From: Bacteroidetes bacterium B1(2017)
GTDB taxonomy: Bacteria; Bacteroidota; Bacteroidia; UKL13-3
NCBI GenBank assembly: GCA_002256395.1
Contig: NKJG01000001.1
Location: 744,001 to 808,000, forward strand
Length of the DNA stretch: 64,000 bases
Reading direction: 5' to 3'
This document shows positions 8,171 through 18,200 of this stretch, in pieces. The stretch's first letter is position 1, and every line of letters begins with the position of its first letter. The notes below the pieces were generated by a model, which saw only the letters and a list, made by a program, of their open reading frames with translations, made no database searches and was not told where the DNA came from. Position numbers and translations under genes: made by a program.

Positions 8171-10668
8171 GATATTGGCTAATCATTTTTCTTTTATCTT
8201 CCTTTTCTGCATTTGCCCAAACCGAAACGATTGTAATTGGCAAGGTTCAAGACAAACACAACAAGGAGGCACTGCCCTTCGTAAGCTTAGGTTTTAAAGG
8301 GTTTCCAGGCGGCACTACGTCTGATTTTGAAGGCCGTTTTAAGATTACATCAAAGGGTAAAGTTGACTCACTTATTGTTACTTATGTTGGCTATAAACGC
8401 TTTTCTATAAAGGTTAAGCAAGGCATTTCTCAAACCATTTTGGTTGAACTAGAGGAGTATTCTCAAGAAATGTTGGAGGCCGTAATAAAGCCTGGTTTGA
8501 ACCCAGCTTTGCGCATAATTGATGGCGCAAGAAATAGAAAAAACGTAAACAATCAGGATGAAATAAGCAGCTATAAATATGATTCGTATAGCAAGGTTGA
8601 TATTTCCTTAACCAATATTTCGGAGGAGATGAAAAACTCAAAAGTGTTTAAGCCTTTAAAATCACTTTTTGATACCATACATCAAATGCGCAACGACGAA
8701 GGGAAACATATTTTGCCCGTTTTTGTAAGTGAAACCTTTTCAAAATATTTTTACTTACAAAGCCTTGGAAAAGGTAAAGAAGTAATTGAAGGAAGCAAAT
8801 ATTCGGGCATTGGAATTGAGGCAAATTCTTATTTAATGGATTTAATGGGTGGGCAACTTCACCATTATAATTTGAACCGAAATTACATCACTATTTTAAA
8901 CAAAGATTTCGTATCACCAATTGCTACAGAAGCTCATTTTTACTATATCTATACCTTATTAGACTCAATGGATATTGATGGGCTTAAATGCTATAAAATA
9001 CAAGTAAATTTAAAACGAAAACAAGATTTAGGTTTTGAAGGTTTTGTTTGGATTACAGATAGTACTTTTGCCTTAAAACGAGTTACGTTGGAGGTAGGAA
9101 AAGCTGCCAATGTTAACTTTGTAAATCGAATAAAAATACAGCAGGAAATGGTGGCTACAAAAGAAACACCATGGATAACATCAAAGAGTAGAATTATTTT
9201 TGATTTTGCGCGCTTTCAAAAAAATGGAAGCGGGATGGTTGCTGGATTTTATAATGCTTATACCAATATTGAAACCAATATTGATATCCATAAAGAGTTT
9301 TTTGATTACCCTGTAGTTACCAATGAAAACGCTACTTCTAAAGACAGTGTATATTGGGAAGATAAACGAACCGAACCTTTAAGTTCTATTGAAAAGGAGA
9401 TGGTTAATAAGGTAGATTCAGTAAATAATTTACCCATTGTAAAAACCTATGTTGATATAGCCCATACTATTGTAGAAGGGTATAAGCGAATTGGGAAATT
9501 AGATTGGGGACCCTATATGACGCTTTTAGGTTATGATAAAGTGGAAGGCCTTAGATTAAGAGCAGGGTTTAAAACCAATTATGATTTTAGCCAACGCTTT
9601 GTATGGAATACCTACCTTGCCTATGGTGTATTGGATGAGAAATTTAAATACAGCGTTGGCTTAGATTATATTATTGACCCAAGAAGGTGGACCCTAGTAA
9701 CAGGCCGATACCGCAAGGATTACGACATTTTAGGAATAACCAATTCGCCAATTAGCACCGCATTAAGTGGGAGTGTTTTTCAGCTCTTTAATTTCTTTTC
9801 AACGAATGTTAGAATAAATCAAACAGAAGAGTATAATCTTAGGTTCATACAAACCTTTGCGAGCGATTGGACTTTAAAATTTATGTTTGATAGAAACACC
9901 TTTACACCTGTTGGAGATTTTACGTTTGCCTATATAAAGAACCCAGGGGCAAGCACTCCAGAATTAGGAAGCTCCTATACTACAAGTCAGATAGGTGTAG
10001 AAGCTAGGTGGGCACATAAAGAAGTAATGATTTCTAGAGGTCACGATAGATTGAGGATTGAAAGCGCTAAACTACCTGTAATAACAGTTAGTTATCAACG
10101 AGGAATTGAGGGTTTATTTAAGGGCGATTTTAGCTATGATAAATTAAGCTTTATTGTATCGCATCACATGAATACGTCTGTATTTGGAACAGCCGATTGG
10201 TATATTTATGCTGGAAAAGTTTTTGGCAGATTGCCATACCCCTTATTAGATGTAGCAAGAGGAAATGAAAGTGTAATTGCAAACACATACAATTACAGCT
10301 TAATGAACTTTTATGAATTTGTGAGCGACCAATTTGTTCACACATCCTACACTCAGCGATTTGAGGGAGTAATTTTTAATAAGGTTCCCTATATTAACAA
10401 ATTGAAACTAAGAAATTACCTAATGGTTAAGGCGGCTTATGGGCAAATGTCGGCTCAAAATAAAAGTTTAATACCAAGCACCGACCAAAACGGCAAATCC
10501 TTATTACCTATTCATACATTTGATAAAGAACCCTATGTAGAGGTTGGATATGGAATTGAAAACATATTAAAAATAGGAACTATTGGAATGGTACATAGAC
10601 TTAACTATAGAAATTTACCTAATGCACGGTTATTTGGAATAAACATTGGGGTACGTTTACAATTCTAG
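8167..10668 (+). CDS. DUF5686 / carboxypeptidase-regulatory-like outer-membrane protein
   Basis: The 833-residue product starts at a GTG that overlaps the cyclophilin stop (GTGA), followed by a signal peptide MRYWLIIFLLSSFSAFAQ. Residues ~20-105 form a carboxypeptidase-regulatory-like domain (VIGKVQDKHNKEALPFVSLG, then FKITSKGKVDSLIVTYVGYK), the same module found at the front of many Bacteroidota outer-membrane proteins. The remainder matches the DUF5686 pattern, with a C-terminal half of alternating aromatic beta-strands ending in the outer-membrane-type FGINIGVRLQF. I infer a beta-barrel with a periplasmic N-terminal domain. Function is unknown. Coupling to a periplasmic isomerase suggests that enzyme may help fold this barrel. 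Confidence 0.85.
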   Translation: MRYWLIIFLLSSFSAFAQTETIVIGKVQDKHNKEALPFVSLGFKGFPGGTTSDFEGRFKITSKGKVDSLIVTYVGYKRFSIKVKQGISQTILVELEEYSQEMLEAVIKPGLNPALRIIDGARNRKNVNNQDEISSYKYDSYSKVDISLTNISEEMKNSKVFKPLKSLFDTIHQMRNDEGKHILPVFVSETFSKYFYLQSLGKGKEVIEGSKYSGIGIEANSYLMDLMGGQLHHYNLNRNYITILNKDFVSPIATEAHFYYIYTLLDSMDIDGLKCYKIQVNLKRKQDLGFEGFVWITDSTFALKRVTLEVGKAANVNFVNRIKIQQEMVATKETPWITSKSRIIFDFARFQKNGSGMVAGFYNAYTNIETNIDIHKEFFDYPVVTNENATSKDSVYWEDKRTEPLSSIEKEMVNKVDSVNNLPIVKTYVDIAHTIVEGYKRIGKLDWGPYMTLLGYDKVEGLRLRAGFKTNYDFSQRFVWNTYLAYGVLDEKFKYSVGLDYIIDPRRWTLVTGRYRKDYDILGITNSPISTALSGSVFQLFNFFSTNVRINQTEEYNLRFIQTFASDWTLKFMFDRNTFTPVGDFTFAYIKNPGASTPELGSSYTTSQIGVEARWAHKEVMISRGHDRLRIESAKLPVITVSYQRGIEGLFKGDFSYDKLSFIVSHHMNTSVFGTADWYIYAGKVFGRLPYPLLDVARGNESVIANTYNYSLMNFYEFVSDQFVHTSYTQRFEGVIFNKVPYINKLKLRNYLMVKAAYGQMSAQNKSLIPSTDQNGKSLLPIHTFDKEPYVEVGYGIENILKIGTIGMVHRLNYRNLPNARLFGINIGVRLQF

Positions 10669-10711
10669 AAAGTCGTTCATATAAAATGTGTTCCCAAGCA
10701 AAAAAAAAGGG

Positions 10712-10719
10712 CTATACTT
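10712..10719 (+). promoter_or_regulatory. Putative -7 element for menD
   Basis: TATACTTG matches TAnnTTTG at 7 of 8 positions and lies 27 bp before the menD TTG start, giving a leader of roughly 24 nt. No convincing -33 TTG was seen. Confidence 0.4.
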
Positions 10720-10746
10720 GAAACCTAAAGAAATAGAGTTTAAGTC

Positions 10747-12441
10747 TTGCAACATCACGTATTTACGATAGCAAAAGTTTGCCAACAATTTGGCGCAGAA
10801 CATGCGGTAATTTGCCCAGGAAGCAGATCGGCCCCTTTGGTTTATGCGTTCACTAGAAACCCCAATATGAAATGCTATTCTGCGGTTGATGAGCGCAGCG
10901 CGGCGTTTATGGCCTTAGGTATGGCGCAGCAATTACAAAAACCAGTGGTTTTAATTAGCACCTCAGGAACAGCTTGCTTAAACTTTTTTCCAGCTATTGC
11001 CGAGGCTTATTATCAGCATATTCCCCTATTAATATTAACTGCCGACCGCCCTCCTGAATTATTGAACCAACAAGATGGCCAAATGATTATGCAAAAGGGC
11101 GTTTTTGGAAAACATGTAATTGGAAGTCATGAATTACTCTGTTTTGAAGAAGATAAGGTTGACTATAAATTAACAGAACGCATCGTTTATAATGCCCTCG
11201 AAGAAACCATGTCGGAAAACGGCTTTGGACCAGTACATATTAATGTGCCATTAAGAGAGCCATTATATAATGAGCTTGAGCATGTAGATGTGCCAAAAAT
11301 TACCTATGCTAAGCAGGTGAAATTATTAAGTGGCGTAACCCTCCTACCCCAGCTAGATAATTTATTACATGCATGGAAAATAAGTAAAAAGAAAATGGTA
11401 TTGGTTGGACAAATGGCTCCATCAAGTATCCTATCCAATATTTTAAATTATTTTGTCAATCAAGACGATGTTTTGGTATTGTCTGATATCGTTTCGAACC
11501 AACACGAATGTAGCAATGCTCCATTGTTTGATGGCATTTTACAGTTTTTACCCGAGGAGGAATTGACAGGACTTGAGCCCGATTTAATACTTTCCTTTGG
11601 GGGACCATTTGTTTCAAAATCTCTTAAAACGTGGCTTAAAAAACAAAAACCTGAACATCATTTTAGAATCCAAAAGAGTGAACAGTTAATAGATACCTAT
11701 CAAAACGTTACACATCATATCCAAGCCGATCTGCTCCCTTATTTGGAAGCCTTTCAATCTCTCAAGATTTTTAACCATCCAAGTCAAAAGCCCTATTCAG
11801 CAGAATGGCGCAGACTTAATAAAATGGTTGCTGAGAAACTAAGAGTTTTTCATGCCCAAGAAATTTGGTGCGAACCAACGGCCTTCAAAAAAGTTTTGAA
11901 TCATTTAGGTGAGAATAGCAGTTTGCAATTAGGAAATAGCTCTAGTGTTCGTTGGGCCAGTTGGAATGGCTTACCTTTAAAAGCCCTTCACAGTTTTTGT
12001 AATAGGGGAACTAGTGGCATAGATGGCACCATAAGCACTGCCATAGGTTCGGCCAAAATTATGGCACATAAAACGGTAACCTTAATATGTGGCGATCTTT
12101 CTTTGTTTTACGACCAGAATGGATTTTGGCAAAACAATTTACCAAGCAACCTAAAAATTATTATATTAAATAACGGGCAAGGAAATATCTTTAATTGGAT
12201 AGATGGACCCTCGAAGCATCCAGTAGAATTGCCTTACTTTACTACGCCGAATAACCTGAGTATAAAAAGGCTTGCCGAGCAATATGGTTTAAAATACTAC
12301 CAATGTAATACGCATCATAGTATAGAGCACATGCTAAACAAAACCTTTGAAAAACATGATGTACCTGTTATTCTAGAGTTACATTTTGAGGAAGCAATTA
12401 ACTTAGAAGCAATAAAGAAATTTAGGCAGTTAACGAACTAA
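10747..12441 (+). CDS. menD: MenD, SEPHCHC synthase (menaquinone biosynthesis)
   Basis: This 564-residue thiamine-diphosphate enzyme condenses isochorismate with 2-oxoglutarate, the committed step of menaquinone synthesis. It carries the MenD N-terminal signature CPGSRSAPL near residues 23-31, followed by DERSAAFMALGMA, STSGTACLNFFPAIAEA and LTADRPPEL. The C-terminal cofactor region includes GTSGIDGTISTAIG and CGDLSLFYDQNG. The start must be a TTG at 10747, because an in-frame stop codon (10741-10743) lies just upstream and no ATG lies nearby. It ends 2 bp before the convergent OmpA-like gene. menB, menC and menA are elsewhere in the window; menF, menE and menH are not seen. Confidence 0.96.
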   Translation: MQHHVFTIAKVCQQFGAEHAVICPGSRSAPLVYAFTRNPNMKCYSAVDERSAAFMALGMAQQLQKPVVLISTSGTACLNFFPAIAEAYYQHIPLLILTADRPPELLNQQDGQMIMQKGVFGKHVIGSHELLCFEEDKVDYKLTERIVYNALEETMSENGFGPVHINVPLREPLYNELEHVDVPKITYAKQVKLLSGVTLLPQLDNLLHAWKISKKKMVLVGQMAPSSILSNILNYFVNQDDVLVLSDIVSNQHECSNAPLFDGILQFLPEEELTGLEPDLILSFGGPFVSKSLKTWLKKQKPEHHFRIQKSEQLIDTYQNVTHHIQADLLPYLEAFQSLKIFNHPSQKPYSAEWRRLNKMVAEKLRVFHAQEIWCEPTAFKKVLNHLGENSSLQLGNSSSVRWASWNGLPLKALHSFCNRGTSGIDGTISTAIGSAKIMAHKTVTLICGDLSLFYDQNGFWQNNLPSNLKIIILNNGQGNIFNWIDGPSKHPVELPYFTTPNNLSIKRLAEQYGLKYYQCNTHHSIEHMLNKTFEKHDVPVILELHFEEAINLEAIKKFRQLTN

Positions 12442-12443
12442 TT

Positions 12444-13091
12444 TTACTCTCTAATTTCAACTCTTCTGCATTCGGCGGCGCTTAATTTCTCTGTTTCCTT
12501 TGCGGCTTTGCCTCTTGCATAGGTTCGTAAGTTTGTAATTAAAAAACCACTTGACAGAAGCTCACTTTGAACCGAATTAGCACGTTCATTTGAAAGTTGT
12601 TGATTAAACTCATCATTCCCAACCCAATCTGTATACGCCACTAATTGCAATACACTTGAGCCATGTTCTGCAACAACTTTTTGGATAATGGCTTTATTTT
12701 CGGGAGACAATTTATAGCTACCAACTTCAAAATATACTACTGCTAAAACTTTATCAAACTTAGTTGTTACCACCTCTGGTTTTGCAACTTTCGCATTTTC
12801 TAATGCACTTAAACGTTGCTTAAGTACTGCAATTTCTGCTTGCTGTGTGCTTGTAATTGCCACTAAAGAATCAAATTTGGTATTCCATTTTTTATTTAAT
12901 TCCTTGGCAGCAGAAGCCATATCGGTAGAGTTATTTTCTTTGAGATAGGCATCTATTTTATTGCGCATATCTTCCATCTCTGATTTTATTTCGGCGCGAG
13001 CTACTAGGCCTGTATCGGTTTGAGCCAAGGCAGGGCTAGCAAAAAGGCATAGGAAACCAAAGGTTACAATTAATTTATGCATGTTAATCAT
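12444..13091 (-). CDS. OmpA-family protein, last gene of the giant-adhesin operon
   Basis: The 215-residue product has a signal peptide (LIVTFGFLCLFASPALAQ), a helical, probably coiled-coil middle (residues ~30-100, with MRNKIDAYLKEN and AVLKQRLSALENAK), and a C-terminal OmpA-like peptidoglycan-binding domain (VYFEVGSYKLSPENKAII, then NQQLSNERANSVQSELL). Such domains bind diaminopimelate in the cell wall. It overlaps the PorP/SprF-like gene by 8 bp if the ATG at 13091 is used; the ATG at 13082 would begin 2 bp after that gene's stop and is equally possible. The overlap ties it to the secretion operon. A likely role is anchoring or spacing the outer-membrane complex, which is inference. Confidence 0.85.
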   Translation of the reverse strand: MINMHKLIVTFGFLCLFASPALAQTDTGLVARAEIKSEMEDMRNKIDAYLKENNSTDMASAAKELNKKWNTKFDSLVAITSTQQAEIAVLKQRLSALENAKVAKPEVVTTKFDKVLAVVYFEVGSYKLSPENKAIIQKVVAEHGSSVLQLVAYTDWVGNDEFNQQLSNERANSVQSELLSSGFLITNLRTYARGKAAKETEKLSAAECRRVEIRE

Positions 13092-14214
13092 TGTACTTGG
13101 CTATTTCGGATTCAATGGTAGCTTGAAGCGTTTTAATTTTTTGAATCTGTTCTGGGTTTGTAATTTTATACTTACCAAGTACCTTATCCAAATCTTTGTT
13201 TAGTTTAGAAATTTCTTTCTTCATATTTACTAAACCTGGGTTTGTCTTTTGAACACTAATTAGGCCATTTAAACGCTCATTAAGCTTGTCTATTTCATCT
13301 TGAATAACTTCATCGCTTACTATACCATTTCTTTCTTTAGAAGCCATTTTAGGCTTATTAAATCCAAACGACAAAGCAATTTCATTTTTAGCAGGTGCTA
13401 ATGCCTCAAATCCATCTAGATGTTTGTAATAAGCATAATGAACCGAAAGGTCTTTAAAGGTTAAGCCAGCAATGGCAAGTATAGATCCATTGCTTCTATA
13501 TCCACCACTTAAAGAAATGGTATTTTTATATGCCCCTCCAAGTAAAACATCAAACATAGATGGACTAGTATTTAGGTGATAATATGAAACAGAGGGACGA
13601 ATTTTCCATTGCTTTAAATCGCCCTTAAAAAAGTTCCAAGCAGCATTTGCAATTAGCATATTATTCATAGGCTGATTTCCGGTTACTAGGGCAGGCATGG
13701 ATAGTCCAAGTTCACCTTTACCACCATATCTATAGTAAGCTCCAGCACCGCTTGAAAGCATCATTTTATTCAGATTAGGAGCGTTTAACGTTGGATCGCT
13801 CATATCTACTTGACCATTTAGGAGCTCGGTTTTAAGATTGGTTTGAGTGAACCCTAAAGAAATACCAAAGTTGACAGAATTCACTTTATCCAATTTAACC
13901 CATTTGCTGTACACACCTTCTAAATTGGTAGTTTTAAAGGCACCAACAGAATTTGTGATAACTTTAGCTCCAATGCCCATTGTGTTTTGGATTGGACAAT
14001 TAATGGAGAAATTATAAGAACGCGGAGAACCATCCATTCCACCAACATTGCTTATAGTATTGAAAACAGTATTGATATTATCTTTAACCCCAGCTGTTGC
14101 TGCATTGTAAAGGAATGGATTTAACAAGTTTGTATATACAGCCGATCTTTCTTGTGCATGAACCTGAGTGCTAGCGAACAAAAGAACCGCAATTTTTATA
14201 GTAAGTTTTTTCAT
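13084..14214 (-). CDS. PorP/SprF-family type IX secretion outer-membrane protein
   Basis: The 376-residue protein has a signal peptide ending VHAQ and the family's N-terminal signature for PorP/SprF proteins, YTNLLNPFLYNAATAG, followed by beta-strand-rich sequence (GIGAKVITNSVGAF, LSSGAGAYYRYGG, LSGGYRSNGS) consistent with a 14-strand-type barrel. The last ~90 residues (from about 290) are charged and helical, with heptad-like KKEISKLNKDLDKVLG, an extension into the periplasm. PorP/SprF proteins work with the T9SS; in Flavobacterium johnsoniae SprF is needed for secretion of the giant adhesin SprB. It lies 20 bp after the type-B-sorted small protein and downstream of the giant gene, so I infer a dedicated export helper. 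Confidence 0.88.
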   Translation of the reverse strand: MKKLTIKIAVLLFASTQVHAQERSAVYTNLLNPFLYNAATAGVKDNINTVFNTISNVGGMDGSPRSYNFSINCPIQNTMGIGAKVITNSVGAFKTTNLEGVYSKWVKLDKVNSVNFGISLGFTQTNLKTELLNGQVDMSDPTLNAPNLNKMMLSSGAGAYYRYGGKGELGLSMPALVTGNQPMNNMLIANAAWNFFKGDLKQWKIRPSVSYYHLNTSPSMFDVLLGGAYKNTISLSGGYRSNGSILAIAGLTFKDLSVHYAYYKHLDGFEALAPAKNEIALSFGFNKPKMASKERNGIVSDEVIQDEIDKLNERLNGLISVQKTNPGLVNMKKEISKLNKDLDKVLGKYKITNPEQIQKIKTLQATIESEIAKYND

Positions 14215-14234
14215 AATCGTAATGCTTTAATAGA

Positions 14235-15218
14235 TTAATTAGATTTAACTAAATTTATAATTCCCTTATACACTGTACCACTTGTATTCTTAAACAAATA
14301 GCTGTAAGCCCCAGTTGGAAGTGGGTTTCCTTCGTAGGTACCATCCCAATTGTTGCGGTAATTAGAATCAATACTATATACTTCAAGTCCTTGCTCATTA
14401 TAAATTGTTAAGGCATATTCTTTATACGAGTCAATATCTTCTACCATAAAATAATCATTTATTCCATCGGCATTTGGCGAAATATAATTATTGGCGGGTA
14501 GTATGGTTTTACTGATTACCGACAGAGAAAGAACCTTCTCAAATTGACACCCTTTTGAGTCGGTAGTGCGAACACGAATAGTACACGTATTTTGAACAGA
14601 AAAATCAACACTCGCAGCTAATACCAATTGATTTCCGCTAACTCTAAAATGCGCATTATCCTTATCTCCTTCGCCACTCGTAAGGCTATAACTAAAAGTT
14701 TCGCCAGCATCTAAATCACTTGCACTTAAAGTACCGATAAGCGAATTTAGGGATGCATTTTCTCTAACTTTATTCTCGCTCAGTAAAATATTTGAAGGAG
14801 CATTATTTGTATAAATAGAAAAGGGAGCACTTGCATTTCCATAAGACGCATTTTGCTGAAACAGAATTTCATTTTTAGCATCGTAGGTTGAATCGTTACT
14901 CGCATTATATACCTTAATAGTAAGATTTTCGCCAGCAACCGAATTGCTATATACAAATACAGAAGCCAAATACCTGCCATTTATTACTTCACTAGTAAGT
15001 GCTTTTCCTCTGCATTCTGAACCTACAAATACACCCACCATAGAGGATGGATTTTTTAACTCAGAACAATTAACATTCACCACAGCCATCATGGTCATGT
15101 TGTATTGAAAAGACGCCGGATTAACCGTCCAAGTAGGAGCTGCAGCGTTGGCTTGGCTCAGACCAAAAGCGCTTAAGAAAAGCACTATAATGGATCTTAA
15201 TTGAATTAAATTCTTCAT
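14235..15218 (-). CDS. Small exported protein with cadherin-like and T9SS type B (gliding-type) sorting domain
   Basis: This 327-residue protein has a signal peptide ending in SQANA. Residues ~28-140 form a domain (WTVNPASFQYNM..., GVFVGSECRGKA) that also occurs twice near the C terminus of the giant protein next door. Residues ~141-235 look like a cadherin-type repeat (LSENKVRENASLNSLIG, then SASDLDAGETFSYSL). The last ~88 residues carry the gliding-motility/CHU_C-type signature ISPNADGINDYF, YNEQGLEVY and NNWDGTYEGNPLPTGAYSYLF, i.e. a T9SS type B sorting domain. Type B proteins commonly depend on a PorP/SprF partner, and such a gene follows after 20 bp. It lies 22 bp after the giant gene. 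Probable role: partner or cap of the giant surface protein (inference). Confidence 0.83.
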   Translation of the reverse strand: MKNLIQLRSIIVLFLSAFGLSQANAAAPTWTVNPASFQYNMTMMAVVNVNCSELKNPSSMVGVFVGSECRGKALTSEVINGRYLASVFVYSNSVAGENLTIKVYNASNDSTYDAKNEILFQQNASYGNASAPFSIYTNNAPSNILLSENKVRENASLNSLIGTLSASDLDAGETFSYSLTSGEGDKDNAHFRVSGNQLVLAASVDFSVQNTCTIRVRTTDSKGCQFEKVLSLSVISKTILPANNYISPNADGINDYFMVEDIDSYKEYALTIYNEQGLEVYSIDSNYRNNWDGTYEGNPLPTGAYSYLFKNTSGTVYKGIINLVKSN

Positions 15219-15240
15219 ATCGTTTGATTTAATTTTTTAC

Positions 15241-18200
15241 TTACATTTTAATTACTTTGTGTCTAATGGTTTCACCCATTCCTTCAATTTCAATTATATA
15301 AACCCCAGCAGGAATATTGCCTGGCTTAATAGAAATTTGATTTATTCCTTTTGCATACTCTTCGGCATTGGTTACACTAATTTCTTTATTAGAAATATCG
15401 AGTAACCTAAAGCTTACTTTTTGAGATTGAGCTAATTCTAATTCAACCGTAAACCCATCTGTAAAAGGCACTGGGAATACCTTGCTTGAAGTAGCTAAAA
15501 CGGCTGATTTAATAGGAGTACAAGGCGCATTACTACCAAGCACAATTGGCTGAACCAAATTACCCACAATGGCATCGGCCTTAAAGTTTATGCTTTGATC
15601 TAAAGCATAGGTTAATCCCGTATTTTCATCCAATAATCTAAATGTTACTTGATCTGCATCTACGCCAGAAACACTCAAGAAATAGAAAGGTTCATTGGTT
15701 TTTTTGTTTTGGATACGAGTAAAGCCGCGTAACTCGCTATTTACAAATGCACCCAATAACCAAGTTGGATTTGTACCCAAATTGCTACACGCATTAACCT
15801 TAGCAATTACACTCATGGTATTTTGGAATTTGGCTGGTGTAACACTCCAGTAATTTGACCTTACTTCGTTTAAATCAACACTTGCTTTACCAAACATAGC
15901 AGAACGAGGATAAACAAAACTGCCTGTGGTAGCCGATTTGTAGAGATAACCTGCATTAGGTCTAAGTGCGGTTAAACTTCCCACCCAACCTAATATGGTA
16001 TCATACACGGCAAAGCTAGTTTGTCCTTTAACCAAATCATTTTGTGATGCATTCCAACCTGCAAGTGCCTCATTGGTGCTTAAATTGCGTTGCGAAACAA
16101 AGCCCATATAGTTCCAACCAGTGGTTAAATTTATAGGACGTAAAGTTGGGTTAGCTTCAACACCACGTAGGTCTAATGTGTCGGCTTGGTTTACATACAT
16201 CAAGTAAGAAGACTCTGGCTTAACACCCGCACTTAGTGTGGCAAGGTTTCCAGACCAACCATTGCTGGTATCAAAAATAGCCATTTGGGTATTGTTCTTA
16301 ATTTGATTTCCAACACTTGGATTAATGCTAGTAAACAAGTTGTTTAGGTTTGAAGAATCTGTCATTAATAAATTAAATGAAATCCAATTCCAACCTTGGT
16401 TCAGGATAATTTTTTCTGAAACCTTATCGAGCGCATTAAATATTTGAGGAGTATTTACCGAACCAATTAAGTTATTAGAAACAAAGTTTAATACAGGAGT
16501 TACCTCCACATGAGTTTTACCTGTAGCCGAATTCCAGATTCTAAATTCTAAAGGCTCATTATCTACGTTTCCATAAACATCCATAAATACAAGATATTTA
16601 TCTAACTGCTCATAGTATTGAACTTTTGCTACTCCTCTGCAAACATTGTTTGAAAAGGCTCCTAACATATCTTCTGTATTGGCAGAAATGACATTGTTTA
16701 TGCGTACCTGACCAACAATACTCATTGATTTAGAGAAATCGCCAGGTTTAACTTCCCAAGCAGGAGCCACCGCATTTACATTTAGCTTAATCAATAATTT
16801 ATCGGCAAAACCAAAATCAGTTGTTAACGACAAATCTTGCTCATACTTACCAATATTGAGTGTAGGATCAACCGTAAAGGTTATGGTTTGCGAACTATTA
16901 GGATTTATGCTAGCATTTGTGGTAGATGCTTTTAACCAAGCCGGCAAGTTGCCAATGGTATAGTCTTTAAGCGCACCTCCAGAGTTTGTTATCGAAGCTT
17001 GGAAGCTTAAAGGAGCAGCAGCCACTTTATCAAAGACACGCAAATCGTCTTGCCATTTTACTTGATTTTTATCTACATAGGCGATCCATGTTTTTGGCGA
17101 TTGCATCACATTGCCGTTTTTATCCATTACACCTTTTACGGTAATATCAAGCGTTACGTTTTCAATAAACTCATTTGCCGTAGTTGGAGAAATAATAATT
17201 TTATCTCCGTTTAAGCCATACGTAAAGTTTATACTTTGAGCAGCACGTGGTAATTTAAGTGTAGGAGATTGATCGCTATATGTGGCATCACCAAAGGCGG
17301 TTAACGTTCTAGTATTAGTTGTAACATCCTTATCTGTAGGATTAAGAACTGGGAATCCTTGCACTTCTTGATAGCTTTCAAAAGGAACATAAAGTACTAA
17401 GCCCGCTTCATCGCCATTTAGTCTATTATTTTTATCGCGCTTAATTTGTTCAATTAAACGAGAGCTATTCCAGAAACGCAAATCATCTAATTGACCTGTG
17501 AAATAATTGCTTGTGCTATCATATTGCAGGTTTCCAGTATTATTCCAACCTTTAGCTCCAAACCATAACTTACCCCCACCCCACTGTTCTATAGCACCAG
17601 AAGGAATTGAGTTTTGCAAGTTGGCATCAACATAACATGAGAAGCTACTATTTCTTCTTAAAACAAAAGCTGCATGATGCCAATTGCCATCGAAGTAATT
17701 AGTATTGGTGGCTAAGAAATATACACCATTATGTTTTACAACTATGCGTCCAGCAGTATCTGTTTCAATACTCCATTTTAAGGCAGGGTTTGTAGCAGAT
17801 GCTAGGCCTGTTCCATTTGATACTAAACCAACATTGTTTCCATTGGCACCTTTAAACCAAAACTCAAGGGTAAAATCCATTTCCTTGCTAATACCAAAAT
17901 GGTTAGTAGGCACTGTTATATAATCGCCTGAGCCATCAAAGGTGTATGATTTACCCATAGGACTTAGGAACCATTGTGCATTTACAATAGTTGCATGACG
18001 AGAGCGTGCATTATCTTTTGCAAGCTTACCAGTAGCTTCATCCATGCGCCAGTTACCAAGTAATCCAGCTTCCGAACTTGTAAGCAACTTAGATTTTGTT
18101 TGGTTGGCATCTGTAAGTGTTCTTGCTAAGCCCCATACTCTAACTTCATAAACATTACCTTTAGCATAGTATGGTATACCAACAGATGCTTTACCCATAT

